In this document: positions 34,372-46,415 of the stretch, in pieces
Numbering within the stretch: the stretch's first letter is position 1
Layout: each line of letters opens with the position of its first letter
Source of the DNA: Argentina anserina
Lineage: Eukaryota; Streptophyta; Magnoliopsida; Rosales; Rosaceae
Assembly: GCF_933775445.1 (NCBI RefSeq)
Contig: NW_026089481.1
Location: 60,032 to 124,031, forward strand
Direction: 5' to 3'
Length of the DNA stretch: 64,000 nt
Position numbers and translations under genes: made by a program
The notes under the pieces: generated by a model
What the model saw: only the letters and a program-made list of their open reading frames with translations
The model's database searches: none
Told to the model about the DNA's origin: nothing

Positions 34372-37300
34372 ATGCGAGTTTCTATTGAATTTGAGAGTTT
34401 TGCAAGTGTGGGAGTGTGTTTCTTTCAAACTGAGTATCTTTACATCGTTTGCGTATCTTTACTATTCCAATTGTGTATCTTTACATCGTTTGCGTATCTT
34501 TACTATTCCAATTGTGTATCTTTTCATTTCTCGTTTGAGTATCTTTCTGTAAGGCTTCTGATGCGAGTTTCTATTGAATTTGAGAGTTTTGCAAGTGTGG
34601 GAGTGTGTTTCTTTCAAACTGAGTATCTTTATATCGTTTGCGTATCTTTACTATTCCAATTGTGTATCTTTACATCGTTTGCGTATCTTTACTATTCCAA
34701 TTGTGTATCTTTACATCGTTTGCGTATCTTTACTATTCCAATTGTGTATCTTTTCATTTCTCGTTTTAGTATCTTTCTGTAAGTCTTCTGATGCGAGTTT
34801 CTATTGAATTTGAGAGTTTTGCAAGTGTGGGAGTGTGTTTCTTTCAAACTGAGTATCTTTACATCGTTTGCGTATCTTTACTATTCCAATTGTGTATCTT
34901 TACATCGTTTGCGTATCTTTACTATTCCAATTGTGTATCTTTTCATTTCTCGTTTGAGTATCTTTCTGTAAGGCTTCTGATGCGAGTTTCTATTGAATTG
35001 GAGAGTTTTGCAAGTGTGGGAGTGTGTTTCTTTCAAACTGAGTATCTTTACATCGTTTGCGTATCTTTACTATTCCAATTGTGTATCTTTACATCGTTTG
35101 CGTATCTTTACTATTCCAATTGTGTATCTTTTCATTTCTCGTTTGAGTATCTTTCTGTAAGTCTTCTGATGCGAGTTTCTATTGAATTTGAGAGTTTTGC
35201 AAGTGTGGGAGTGTGTTTCTTTCAAACTGAGTATCTTTACATCGTTTGCGTATCTTTACTATTCCAATTGTGTATCTTTAAATCGTTTGCGTATCTTTAC
35301 TATCCCAATTCAGTATCTTTTCATTTCTCGTTTGAGTATCTTTCTGTAAGGCTTTCTGATGCGAGTTTCTATTGAATTTGAGAGTTTTGCAAGTGTGGGA
35401 GTGTGTTTCTTTCAAACTGAGTATCTTTACATCGTTTGCGTATCTTTACTATTCCAATTGTGTATCTTTTCATTTCTCGTTTGAGTATCTTTCTGTAAGG
35501 CTTTCTGATGCGAGTTTCTATTGAATTTGAGAGTTTTGCAACTGTGGAAGTGTTTTTCTTTCAAACTGAGTATCTTTACATCGTTTGCGTATGTTTACTA
35601 TTCCAATTATGTATCTTTACATCGTTTGCGTATCTTTACTATTCCAAATGTGTATCTTTTCATTTCTCGTTTAAGTATCTTTCTGTAAGGCTTTCTGATG
35701 CGAGTTTCTATTGAATTTGAGAGTTTTGCAACTGTGGGAGTGTTTTTCTTTCAAACTGAGTATCTTTACATCGTTTGCGTATGTTTACTATTCCAATTGT
35801 GTATCTTTACATCGTTTGCGTATCTTTACTATTCCAAATGTGTATCTTTTCATTTCTCGTTTTAGTATCTTTCTGTAAGGCTTTCTGATGCGAGTTTCTA
35901 TTGAATTTGAGAGTTTTGCAAGTGTGGGAGTGTGTTTCTTTCAAACTGAGTATCTTTACATCGTTTGCGTATCTTTACTATTCCAATTGTGTATCTTTAC
36001 ATCGTTTGCGTATCTTTACTATTCCAATTGTGTATCTTTTCATTTCTCGTTTGAGTATCTTTCTGTAAGGCTTCTGATGCGAGTTTCTATTGAATTTTGA
36101 GAGTTCTGCAAGTGTGGGAGTGTGTTTCTTTCAAACTGAGTATCTTTATATCGTTTGCGTATCTTTACTATTCCAATTGTGTATCTTTACATCGTTTGCG
36201 TATCTTTACTATTCCAATTGTGTATCTTTACATCGTTTGCGTATCTTTACTATTCCAATTGTGTATCTTTTCATTTCTCGTTTGAGTATCTTTCTGTAAG
36301 GCTTCTGATGCGAGTTTCTATTGAATTGGAGAGTTTTGCAAGTGTGGGAGTGTGTTTCTTTCAAACTGAGTATCTTTACATCGTTTGCGTATCTTTACTA
36401 TTCCAATTGTGTATCTTTACATCGTTTGCGTATCTTTACTATTCCAATTGTGTATCTTTTCATTTCTCGTTTGAGTATCTTTCTGTAAGTCTTCTGATGC
36501 GAGTTTCTATTGAATTTGAGAGTTTTGCAAGTGTGGGAGTGTGTTTCTTTCAAACTGAGTATCTTTACATCGTTTGCGTATCTTTACTATTCCAATTGTG
36601 TATCTTTAAATCGTTTGCGTATCTTTACTATCCCAATTCAGTATCTTTTCATTTCTCGTTTGAGTATCTTTCTGTAAGGCTTTCTGATGCGAGTTTCTAT
36701 TGAATTTGAGAGTTTTGCAAGTGTGGGAGTGTGTTTCTTTCAAACTGAGTATCTTTACATCGTTTGCGTATCTTTACTATTCCAATTGTGTATCTTTACA
36801 TCGTTTGCGTATCTTTACTATTCCAAATGTGTATCTTTTCATTTCTCGTTTTAGTATCTTTCTGTAAGGCTTTCTGATGCGAGTTTCTATTGAATTTGAG
36901 AGTTTTGCAAGTGTGGGAGTGTGTTTCTTTCAAACTGAGTATCTTTACATCGTTTGCGTATCTTTACTATTCCAATTGTGTATCTTTACATCGTTTGCGT
37001 ATCTTTACTATTCCAATTGTGTATCTTTTCATTTCTCGTTTGAGTATCTTTCTGTAAGGCTTCTGATGCGAGTTTCTATTGAATTTGAGAGTTTTGCAAG
37101 TGTGGGAGTGTGTTTCTTTCAAACTGAGTATCTTTATATCGTTTGCGTATCTTTACTATTCCAATTGTGTATCTTTACATCGTTTGCGTATCTTTACTAT
37201 TCCAATTGTGTATCTTTACATCGTTTGCGTATCTTTACTATTCCAATTGTGTATCTTTTCATTTCTCGTTTTAGTATCTTTCTGTAAGTCTTCTGATGCG

Positions 37301-40300
37301 AGTTTCTATTGAATTTGAGAGTTTTGCAAGTGTGGGAGTGTGTTTCTTTCAAACTGAGTATCTTTACATCGTTTGCGTATCTTTACTATTCCAATTGTGT
37401 ATCTTTACATCGTTTGCGTATCTTTACTATTCCAATTGTGTATCTTTTCATTTCTCGTTTGAGTATCTTTCTGTAAGGCTTCTGATGCGAGTTTCTATTG
37501 AATTGGAGAGTTTTGCAAGTGTGGGAGTGTGTTTCTTTCAAACTGAGTATCTTTACATCGTTTGCGTATCTTTACTATTCCAATTGTGTATCTTTACATC
37601 GTTTGCGTATCTTTACTATTCCAATTGTGTATCTTTTCATTTCTCGTTTGAGTATCTTTCTGTAAGTCTTCTGATGCGAGTTTCTATTGAATTTGAGAGT
37701 TTTGCAAGTGTGGGAGTGTGTTTCTTTCAAACTGAGTATCTTTACATCGTTTGCGTATCTTTACTATTCCAATTGTGTATCTTTAAATCGTTTGCGTATC
37801 TTTACTATCCCAATTCAGTATCTTTTCATTTCTCGTTTGAGTATCTTTCTGTAAGGCTTTCTGATGCGAGTTTCTATTGAATTTGAGAGTTTTGCAAGTG
37901 TGGGAGTGTGTTTCTTTCAAACTGAGTATCTTTACATCGTTTGCGTATCTTTACTATTCCAATTGTGTATCTTTTCATTTATCGTTTGAGTATCTTTCTG
38001 TAAGGCTTTCTGATGCGAGTTTCTATTGAATTTGAGAGTTTTGCAACTGTGGGAGTGTTTTTCTTTCAAACTGAGTATCTTTACATCGTTTGCGTATGTT
38101 TACTATTCCAATTATGTATCTTTACATCGTTTGCGTATCTTTACTATTCCAAATGTGTATCTTTTCATTTCTCGTTTAAGTATCTTTCTGTAAGGCTTTC
38201 TGATGCGAGTTTCTATTGAATTTGAGAGTTTTGCAACTGTGGGAGTGTTTTTCTTTCAAACTGAGTATCTTTACATCGTTTGCGTATGTTTACTATTCCA
38301 ATTGTGTATCTTTACATCGTTTGCGTATCTTTACTATTCCAAATGTGTATCTTTTCATTTCTCGTTTTAGTATCTTTCTGTAAGGCTTTCTGATGCGAGT
38401 TTCTATTGAATTTGAGAGTTTTGCAAGTGTGGGAGTGTGTTTCTTTCAAACTGAGTATCTTTACATCGTTTGCGTATCTTTACTATTCCAATTGTGTATC
38501 TTTACATCGTTTGCGTATCTTTACTATTCCAATTGTGTATCTTTTCATTTCTCGTTTGAGTATCTTTCTGTAAGGCTTCTGATGCGAGTTTCTATTGAAT
38601 TTGAGAGTTTTGCAAGTGTGGGAGTGTGTTTCTTTCAAACTGAGTATCTTTACATCGTTTGCGTATCTTTACTATTCCAATTGTGTATCTTTTCATTTCT
38701 CGTTTGAGTATCTTTCTGTAAGGCTTTCTGATGCGAGTTTCTATTGAATTTGAGAGTTTTGCAACTGTGGAAGTGTTTTTCTTTCAAACTGAGTATCTTT
38801 ACATCGTTTGCGTATGTTTACTATTCCAATTGTGTATCTTTACATCGTTTGCGTATCTTTACTATTCCAAATGTGTATCTTTTCATTTCTCGTTTAAGTA
38901 TCTTTCTGTAAGGCTTTCTGATGCGAGTTTCTATTGAATTTGAGAGTTTTGCAACTGTGGGAGTGTTTTTCTTTCAAACTGAGTATCTTTACATCGTTTG
39001 CGTATGTTTACTATTCCAATTGTGTATCTTTACATCGTTTGCGTATCTTTACTATTCCAAATGTGTATCTTTTCATTTCTCGTTTTAGTATCTTTCTGTA
39101 AGGCTTTCTGATGCGAGTTTCTATTGAATTTGAGAGTTTTGCAAGTGTGGGAGTGTGTTTCTTTCAAACTGAGTATCTTTACATCGTTTGCGTATCTTTA
39201 CTATTCCAATTGTGTATCTTTTCATTTCTCGTTTGAGTATCTTTCTGTAAGTCTTCTGATGCGAGTTTCTATTGAATTTGAGAGTTTTACAAGTGTGGGA
39301 GTGTGTTTCTTTCAAACTGAGTATCTTTACATCGTTTGCGTATGTTTACTATTCCAATTGTGTATCTTTTCATTTCTCGTTTGCGTATTTTTACTATTCC
39401 AATTGTGTATCTTTTCATTTCTCGTTTGAGTATCTTTCTGTAAGGCTTTCTGATGCGAGTTTCTATTGAATTTGAGAGTTTTGCAACTGTGGGAGTGTTT
39501 TTCTTTCAAACTGAGTATCTTTACATCGTTTGCGTATGTTTACTATTCCAATTGTGTATCTTTACATCGTTTGCGTATCTTTACTATTCCAATTGTGTAT
39601 CTTTTCATTTCTCGCTTGAGTATCTTTCTGTATGGCTTTGTGATGCGAGTTTCTATTGTATTTGAGAGTTATGCAAGTGTGGGAGTGTGTTTCTTTCAAA
39701 CTGAGTACCTTTACATCGTTTGCGTATCTTTACTATTCCAAATGTGTATCTTTTCATTTCTCGTTTGAGTATCTTTCTGTAAGGCTTTCTGATGCGAGTT
39801 TCTATTGTATTTGAGAGTTTTGCAAGTGTGGGAGTGTGTTTCTTTCAAACTGAGTATCTTTACATCGTTTGCGTATCTTTACTATTCCAATTGTGTATCT
39901 TTTCATTTCTCGTTTGAGTATCTTTCTGTAAGGCTTCTGATGCGAGTTTCTATTGAATTTGAGAGTTTTGCAAGTGTGGGAGTGTGTTTCTTTCAAACTG
40001 AGTATCTTTACATCGTTTGCGTATATTTACTATTCCAATTGTGTATCTTTACATCGTTTGCGTATCTTTACTATTCCAATTGTGTATCTTTTCATTTCTC
40101 GTTTGAGTATCTTTCTGTAAGGCTTGTGATGCGAGTTTCTATTGTATTTGAGAGTTTTGCAAGTGTGGGAGTGTGTTTCTTTCAAACCGAGTATCTTTAC
40201 ATCGTTTGCGTATCTTTACTATTCCAATTGTGTATCTTTAAATCGTTTGCGTATCTTTACTATTCCAATTCAGTATCTTTTCATTTCTCGTTTGAGTATC

Positions 40301-40318
40301 TTTCTGTAAGGCTTTCTC
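34372..40318 (+). repeat. 5,947-bp higher-order repeat, copy 2 (32 monomers)
   Basis: Direct tandem neighbour of copy 1, with all monomer starts shifted by exactly 5,947. Nested copies of the 2,505-bp repeat lie at 34372-36876 and 36877-38581. The first closing box upstream reads CTCATGCG instead of CTGATGCG, and the same change recurs at the far edge before 40319, which fixes the unit boundary. Monomer 40319 stays similar for one unit, then the period ends near 40500. Confidence 0.95.
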
Positions 40319-40886
40319 ATGCGAGTTTCTATTGAATTTGAGAGTTTTGCAAGTGTGGGAGTGTGTTTCTTTCAAACTGAGTATCTTTACATCGTTTGCG
40401 TATCTTTACTATTCCAATTGTGTATCTTTACATCGTTTGCGTATCTTTACTATTCCAATTGTGTATCTTTTCATTTCTCGTTTGAGTATCTTTCTGTAAG
40501 GCTTGTGATGCGAGTTTCTATTGTATTTGAGAGTTTTGCAAGTGTGGGAGTGTGTTTCTTTCAAACTGAGTATCTTTACATCGTTTGCGTATCTTTACTA
40601 TTCCAATTGTGTATCTTTAAATCGTTTGCGTATCTTTACTATTCCAATTCAGTATCTTTTCATTTCTCGTTTGAGTATCTTTCTGTAAGGCTTTCTGATG
40701 CGAGTTTCTATTGAATTTGAGAGTTTTGCAAGTGTGGGAGTGTGTTCTTTCAAACTGAGTATCTTTACATCGTTTGCGTATCTTTACTATTCCAATTGTG
40801 TATCTTTAAATCGTTTGCGTATCTTTACTATTCCAATTCAGTATCTTTTCATTTCTCGTTTGAGTATCTTTCTGTAAGGCTTTCTG
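40319..40886 (+). repeat. Three linking monomers
   Basis: Monomers at 40319, 40508 and 40698, 189, 190 and 189 bp. The third has a 1-bp deletion in the head (GTGTGTTCTTTC near 40742), so it is 189 bp although it ends in the longer GGCTTTCTG box. Confidence 0.86.
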
Positions 40887-43758
40887 ATGCGAGTTTCTAT
40901 TGAATTTCAGAGTTTTGCAAGTGTGGGAGTGTGTTTCTTTCAAACTGAGTTTCTTTACATCGTTTGCGTATGTTTACTATTCCAATTGTGTATCTCTTCA
41001 TCGTTTGCGTATCTTTACTATTCCAATTGTGTATCTTTTCATTTCTCGTTTGAGTATCTTTCTGTAAGGCTTGTGATGCGAGTTTCTATTGTATTTGAGA
41101 GTTTTGCAAGTGTGGGAGTGTGTTTCTTTCAAACTGAGTATCTTTACATCGTTTGCGTATCTTTACTATTCAAATTGTGTATCTTTACATCGTTTGCGTA
41201 TCTTTACTATTCCAATTGTGTATCTTTTCATTTCTCGTTTGAGTATCTTTCTGTAAGGCTTTCTGATGCGAGTTTCTATTGAATTTGAGAGTTTTGCAAG
41301 TGTGGGAGTGTGTTTCTTTCAAACTGAGTATCTTTACATCGTTTGCGTATGTTTACTATTCCAATTGTGTATCTTTTCATTTCTCGTTTGCGTATCTTTA
41401 CTATTCCAATTGTGTATCTTTTCATTTCTCGTTTGAGTATCTTTCTGTAAGGCTTTCTGATGCGAGTTTCTATTGAATTTGAGAGTTTTGCAACTGTGGG
41501 AGTGTTTTTCTTTCAAACTGAGTATCTTTACATCGTTTGCGTATGTTTACTATTCCAATTGTGTATCTTTACATCGTTTGCGTATCTTTACTATTCCAAT
41601 TGTGTATCTTTTCATTTCTCGCTTGAGTATCTTTCTGTATGGCTTTGTGATGCGAGTTTCTATTGTATTTGAGAGTTTTGCAAGTGTGGGAGTGTGTTTC
41701 TTTCAAACTGAGTACCTTTACATCGTTTGCGTATCTTTACTATTCCAAATGTGTATCTTTTCATTTCTCGTTTGAGTATCTTTCTGTAAGGCTTCTGATG
41801 CGAGTTTCTATTGAATTTGAGAGTTTTGCAAGTGTGGGAGTGTGTTTCTTTCAAACTGAGTATCTTTACATCGTTTGCGTATCTTTACTATTCAAATTGT
41901 GTATCTTTACATCGTTTGCGTATCTTTACTATTCCAATTGTGTATCTTTTCATTTCTCGTTTGAGTATCTTTCTGTAAGGCTTTCTGATGCGAGTTTCTA
42001 TTGAATTTGAGAGTTTTGCAAGTGTGGGAGTGTGTTTCTTTCAAACTGAGTATCTTTACATCGTTTGCGTATGTTTACTATTCCAATTGTGTATCTTTAC
42101 ATCGTTTGCGTATCTTTACTATTCCAATTGTGTATCTTTTCATTTCTCGTTTGAGTATCTTTCTGTAAGTCTTCTGATGCGAGTTTCTATTGAATTTGAG
42201 AGTTTTGCAAGTGTGGGAGTGTGTTTCTTTCAAACTGAGTATCTTTACATCGTTTGCGTATCTTTACTATTCCAATTGTGTATCTTTACATCGTTTGCGT
42301 ATCTTTACTATTCCAATTGTGTATCTTTTCATTTCTCGTTTGAGTATCTTTCTGTAAGGCTTTCTGATGCGAGTTTCTATTGTATTTGAGAGTTTTGCAA
42401 GTGTGGGAGTGTGTTTCTTTCAAACTGAGTATCTTTACATCGTTTGCGTATCTTTACTATTCCAATTGTGTATCTTTTCATTTCTCGTTTGAGTATCTTT
42501 CTGTAAGGCTTCTGATGCGAGTTTCTATTGAATTTGAGAGTTTTGCAAGTGTGGGAGTGTGTTTCTTTCAAACTGAGTATCTTTACATCGTTTGCGTATA
42601 TTTACTATTCCAATTGTGTATCTTTACATCGTTTGCGTATCTTTACTATTCCAATTGTGTATCTTTTCATTTCTCGTTTGAGTATCTTTCTGTAAGGCTT
42701 GTGATGCGAGTTTCTATTGAATTTGAGAGTTTTGCAAGTGTGGGAGTGTGTTTCTTTCAAACTGAGTATCTTTACATCGTTTGCGTATCTTTACTATTCC
42801 AATTGTGTATCTTTACATCGTTTGCGTATCTTTACTATTCCAACTCAGTATCTTTTCATTTCTCGTTTGAGTATCTTTCTGTAAGGCTTTCTGATGCGAG
42901 TTTCTATTGAATTTCAGAGTTTTGCAAGTGTGGGAGTGTGTTTCTTTCAAACTGAGTATCTTTACATCGTTTGCGTATCTTTACTATTCCAATTGTGTAT
43001 CTTTACATCGTTTGCGTATCTTTACTATTCCAATTGTGTATCTTTTCATTTCTCGTTTGAGTATCTTTCTGTAAGGCTTCTGATGCGAGTTTCTATTGAA
43101 TTTGAGAGTTTTGCAAGTGTGGGAGTGTGTTTCTTTCAAACTGAGTATCTTTACATCGTTTGCGTATCTTTACTATTCCAATTGTGTATCTTTTCATTTC
43201 TCGTTTGAGTATCTTTCTGTAAGTCTTCTGATGCGAGTTTCTATTGAATTTGAGAGTTTTGCAAGTGTGGGAGTGTGTTTCTTTCAAACTGAGTATCTTT
43301 ACATCGTTTGCGTATCTTTACTATTCCAATTGTGTATCTTTACATCGTTTGCGTATCTTTACTATTCCAATTCAGTATCTTTTCATTTCTCGTTTGAGTA
43401 TCTTTCTGTAAGGCTTTCTGATGCGAGTTTCTATTGAATTTCAGAGTTTTGCAAGTGTGGGAGTGTGTTTCTTTCAAACTGAGTTTCTTTACATCGTTTG
43501 CGTATGTTTACTATTCCAATTGTGTATCTTTTCATTTCTCGTTTGAGTATCTTTCTGTAAGTCTTCTGATGCGAGTTTCTATTGAATTTGAGAGTTTTGC
43601 AAGTGTGGGAGTGTGTTTCTTTCAAACTGAGTATCTTTACATCGTTTGCGTATCTTTACTATTCCAATTGTGTATCTTTAAATCGTTTGCGTATCTTTAC
43701 TATTCCAATTCAGTATCTTTTCATTTCTCGTTTGAGTATCTTTCTGTAAGGCTTTCTG
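40887..43758 (+). repeat. 2,872-bp higher-order repeat, copy 1 (16 monomers)
   Basis: Starts run from 40887 to 43569. Marks are GAGTTTCTTTACATC near 40948, TATCTCTTCATCG near 40993, CTATTCAAATTG near 41167, a 45-bp composite pair in the 194-bp monomer at 41266, GCAACTGTGG at 41460, and GAGTACCTTTAC near 41711. The first 11 monomers recur at 43759. Confidence 0.92.
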
Positions 43759-45765
43759 ATGCGAGTTTCTATTGAATTTCAGAGTTTTGCAAGTGTGGGA
43801 GTGTGTTTCTTTCAAACTGAGTTTCTTTACATCGTTTGCGTATGTTTACTATTCCAATTGTGTATCTCTTCATCGTTTGCGTATCTTTACTATTCCAATT
43901 GTGTATCTTTTCATTTCTCGTTTGAGTATCTTTCTGTAAGGCTTCTGATGCGAGTTTCTATTGTATTTGAGAGTTTTGCAAGTGTGGGAGTGTGTTTCTT
44001 TCAAACTGAGTATCTTTACATCGTTTGCGTATCTTTACTATTCAAATTGTGTATCTTTACATCGTTTGCGTATCTTTACTATTCCAATTGTGTATCTTTT
44101 CATTTCTCGTTTGAGTATCTTTCTGTAAGGCTTTCTGATGCGAGTTTCTATTGAATTTGAGAGTTTTGCAAGTGTGGGAGTGTGTTTCTTTCAAACTGAG
44201 TATCTTTACATCGTTTGCGTATGTTTACTATTCCAATTGTGTATCTTTTCATTTCTCGTTTGCGTATCTTTACTATTCCAATTGTGTATCTTTTCATTTC
44301 TCGTTTGAGTATCTTTCTGTAAGGCTTTCTGATGCGAGTTTCTATTGAATTTGAGAGTTTTGCAACTGTGGGAGTGTTTTTCTTTCAAACTGAGTATCTT
44401 TACATCGTTTGCGTATGTTTACTATTCCAATTGTGTATCTTTACATCGTTTGCGTATCTTTACTATTCCAATTGTGTATCTTTTCATTTCTCGCTTGAGT
44501 ATCTTTCTGTATGGCTTTGTGATGCGAGTTTCTATTGTATTTGAGAGTTTTGCAAGTGTGGGAGTGTGTTTCTTTCAAACTGAGTACCTTTACATCGTTT
44601 GCGTATCTTTACTATTCCAAATGTGTATCTTTTCATTTCTCGTTTGAGTATCTTTCTGTAAGGCTTCTGATGCGAGTTTCTATTGAATTTGAGAGTTTTG
44701 CAAGTGTGGGAGTGTGTTTCTTTCAAACTGAGTATCTTTACATCGTTTGCGTATCTTTACTATTCAAATTGTGTATCTTTACATCGTTTGCGTATCTTTA
44801 CTATTCCAATTGTGTATCTTTTCATTTCTCGTTTGAGTATCTTTCTGTAAGGCTTTCTGATGCGAGTTTCTATTGAATTTGAGAGTTTTGCAAGTGTGGG
44901 AGTGTGTTTCTTTCAAACTGAGTATCTTTACATCGTTTGCGTATGTTTACTATTCCAATTGTGTATCTTTACATCGTTTGCGTATCTTTACTATTCCAAT
45001 TGTGTATCTTTTCATTTCTCGTTTGAGTATCTTTCTGTAAGTCTTCTGATGCGAGTTTCTATTGAATTTGAGAGTTTTGCAAGTGTGGGAGTGTGTTTCT
45101 TTCAAACTGAGTATCTTTACATCGTTTGCGTATCTTTACTATTCCAATTGTGTATCTTTACATCGTTTGCGTATCTTTACTATTCCAATTGTGTATCTTT
45201 TCATTTCTCGTTTGAGTATCTTTCTGTAAGGCTTTCTGATGCGAGTTTCTATTGTATTTGAGAGTTTTGCAAGTGTGGGAGTGTGTTTCTTTCAAACTGA
45301 GTATCTTTACATCGTTTGCGTATCTTTACTATTCCAATTGTGTATCTTTTCATTTCTCGTTTGAGTATCTTTCTGTAAGGCTTCTGATGCGAGTTTCTAT
45401 TGAATTTGAGAGTTTTGCAAGTGTGGGAGTGTGTTTCTTTCAAACTGAGTATCTTTACATCGTTTGCGTATATTTACTATTCCAATTGTGTATCTTTACA
45501 TCGTTTGCGTATCTTTACTATTCCAATTGTGTATCTTTTCATTTCTCGTTTGGGTATCTTTCTGTAAGGCTTGTGATGCGAGTTTCTATTGAATTTGAGA
45601 GTTTTGCAAGTGTGGGAGTGTGTTTCTTTCAAACTGAGTATCTTTACATCGTTTGCGTATCTTTACTATTCCAATTGTGTATCTTTACATCGTTTGCGTA
45701 TCTTTACTATTCCAACTCAGTATCTTTTCATTTCTCGTTTGAGTATCTTTCTGTAAGGCTTTCTG
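43759..45765 (+). repeat. 2,872-bp higher-order repeat, copy 2 (first 11 monomers)
   Basis: All marks of copy 1 recur at +2,872. The copy differs at the closing box before 43948 (GGCTTCTG, not GGCTTGTG) and by CGTTTGGGTATC near 45548. At 45766 the sequence continues with the 43421 type, so 42894-43420 (about 527 bp, three monomers) is missing here. Confidence 0.91.
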
Positions 45766-46415
45766 ATGCGAGTTTCTATTGAATTTCAGAGTTTTGCAAG
45801 TGTGGGAGTGTGTTTCTTTCAAACTGAGTTTCTTTACATCGTTTGCGTATGTTTACTATTCCAATTGTGTATCTTTTCATTTCTCGTTTGAGTATCTTTC
45901 TGTAAGTCTTCTGATGCGAGTTTCTATTGAATTTGAGAGTTTTGCAAGTGTGGGAGTGTGTTTCTTTCAAACTGAGTATCTTTACATCGTTTGCGTATCT
46001 TTACTATTCCAATTGTGTATCTTTACATCGTTTGCGTATCTTTACTATTCCAATTGTGTATCTTTACATCGTTTGCGTATCTTTACTATTCCAATTGTGT
46101 ATCTTTACATCGTTTGCGTATCTTTACTATTCCAATTGTGTATCTTTTCATTTCTCGTTTGAGTATCTTTCTGTAAGTCTTCTGATGCGAGTTTCTATTG
46201 AATTTGAGAGTTTTGCAAGTGTGGGAGTGTGTTTCTTTCAAACTGAGTATCTTTATATCGTTTGCGTATATTTACTATTCCAATTGTGTATCTTTACATC
46301 GTTTGCGTATCTTTACTATTCCAATTGTGTATCTTTAAATCGTTTGCGTATCTTTACTATTCCAATTCAGTATCTTTTCATTTCTCGTTTGAGTATCTTT
46401 CTGTAAGGCTTTCTG
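45766..46415 (+). repeat. Three linking monomers (148, 271, 231 bp)
   Basis: Monomer 45766 carries GAGTTTCTTTACATC and matches 43421. Monomer 45914 has four 41-bp subrepeats. Monomer 46185 has three, with TTTATATCG and TATATTTAC in the first and TTTAAATCG in the third. Confidence 0.86.

Noticed and set aside
28425..40318. LTR retrotransposon or other mobile element explaining the 5,947-bp direct repeat
   Set aside because: The repeated unit consists entirely of satellite monomers, with no terminal repeats, target-site duplication, polyprotein frame or primer-binding site.
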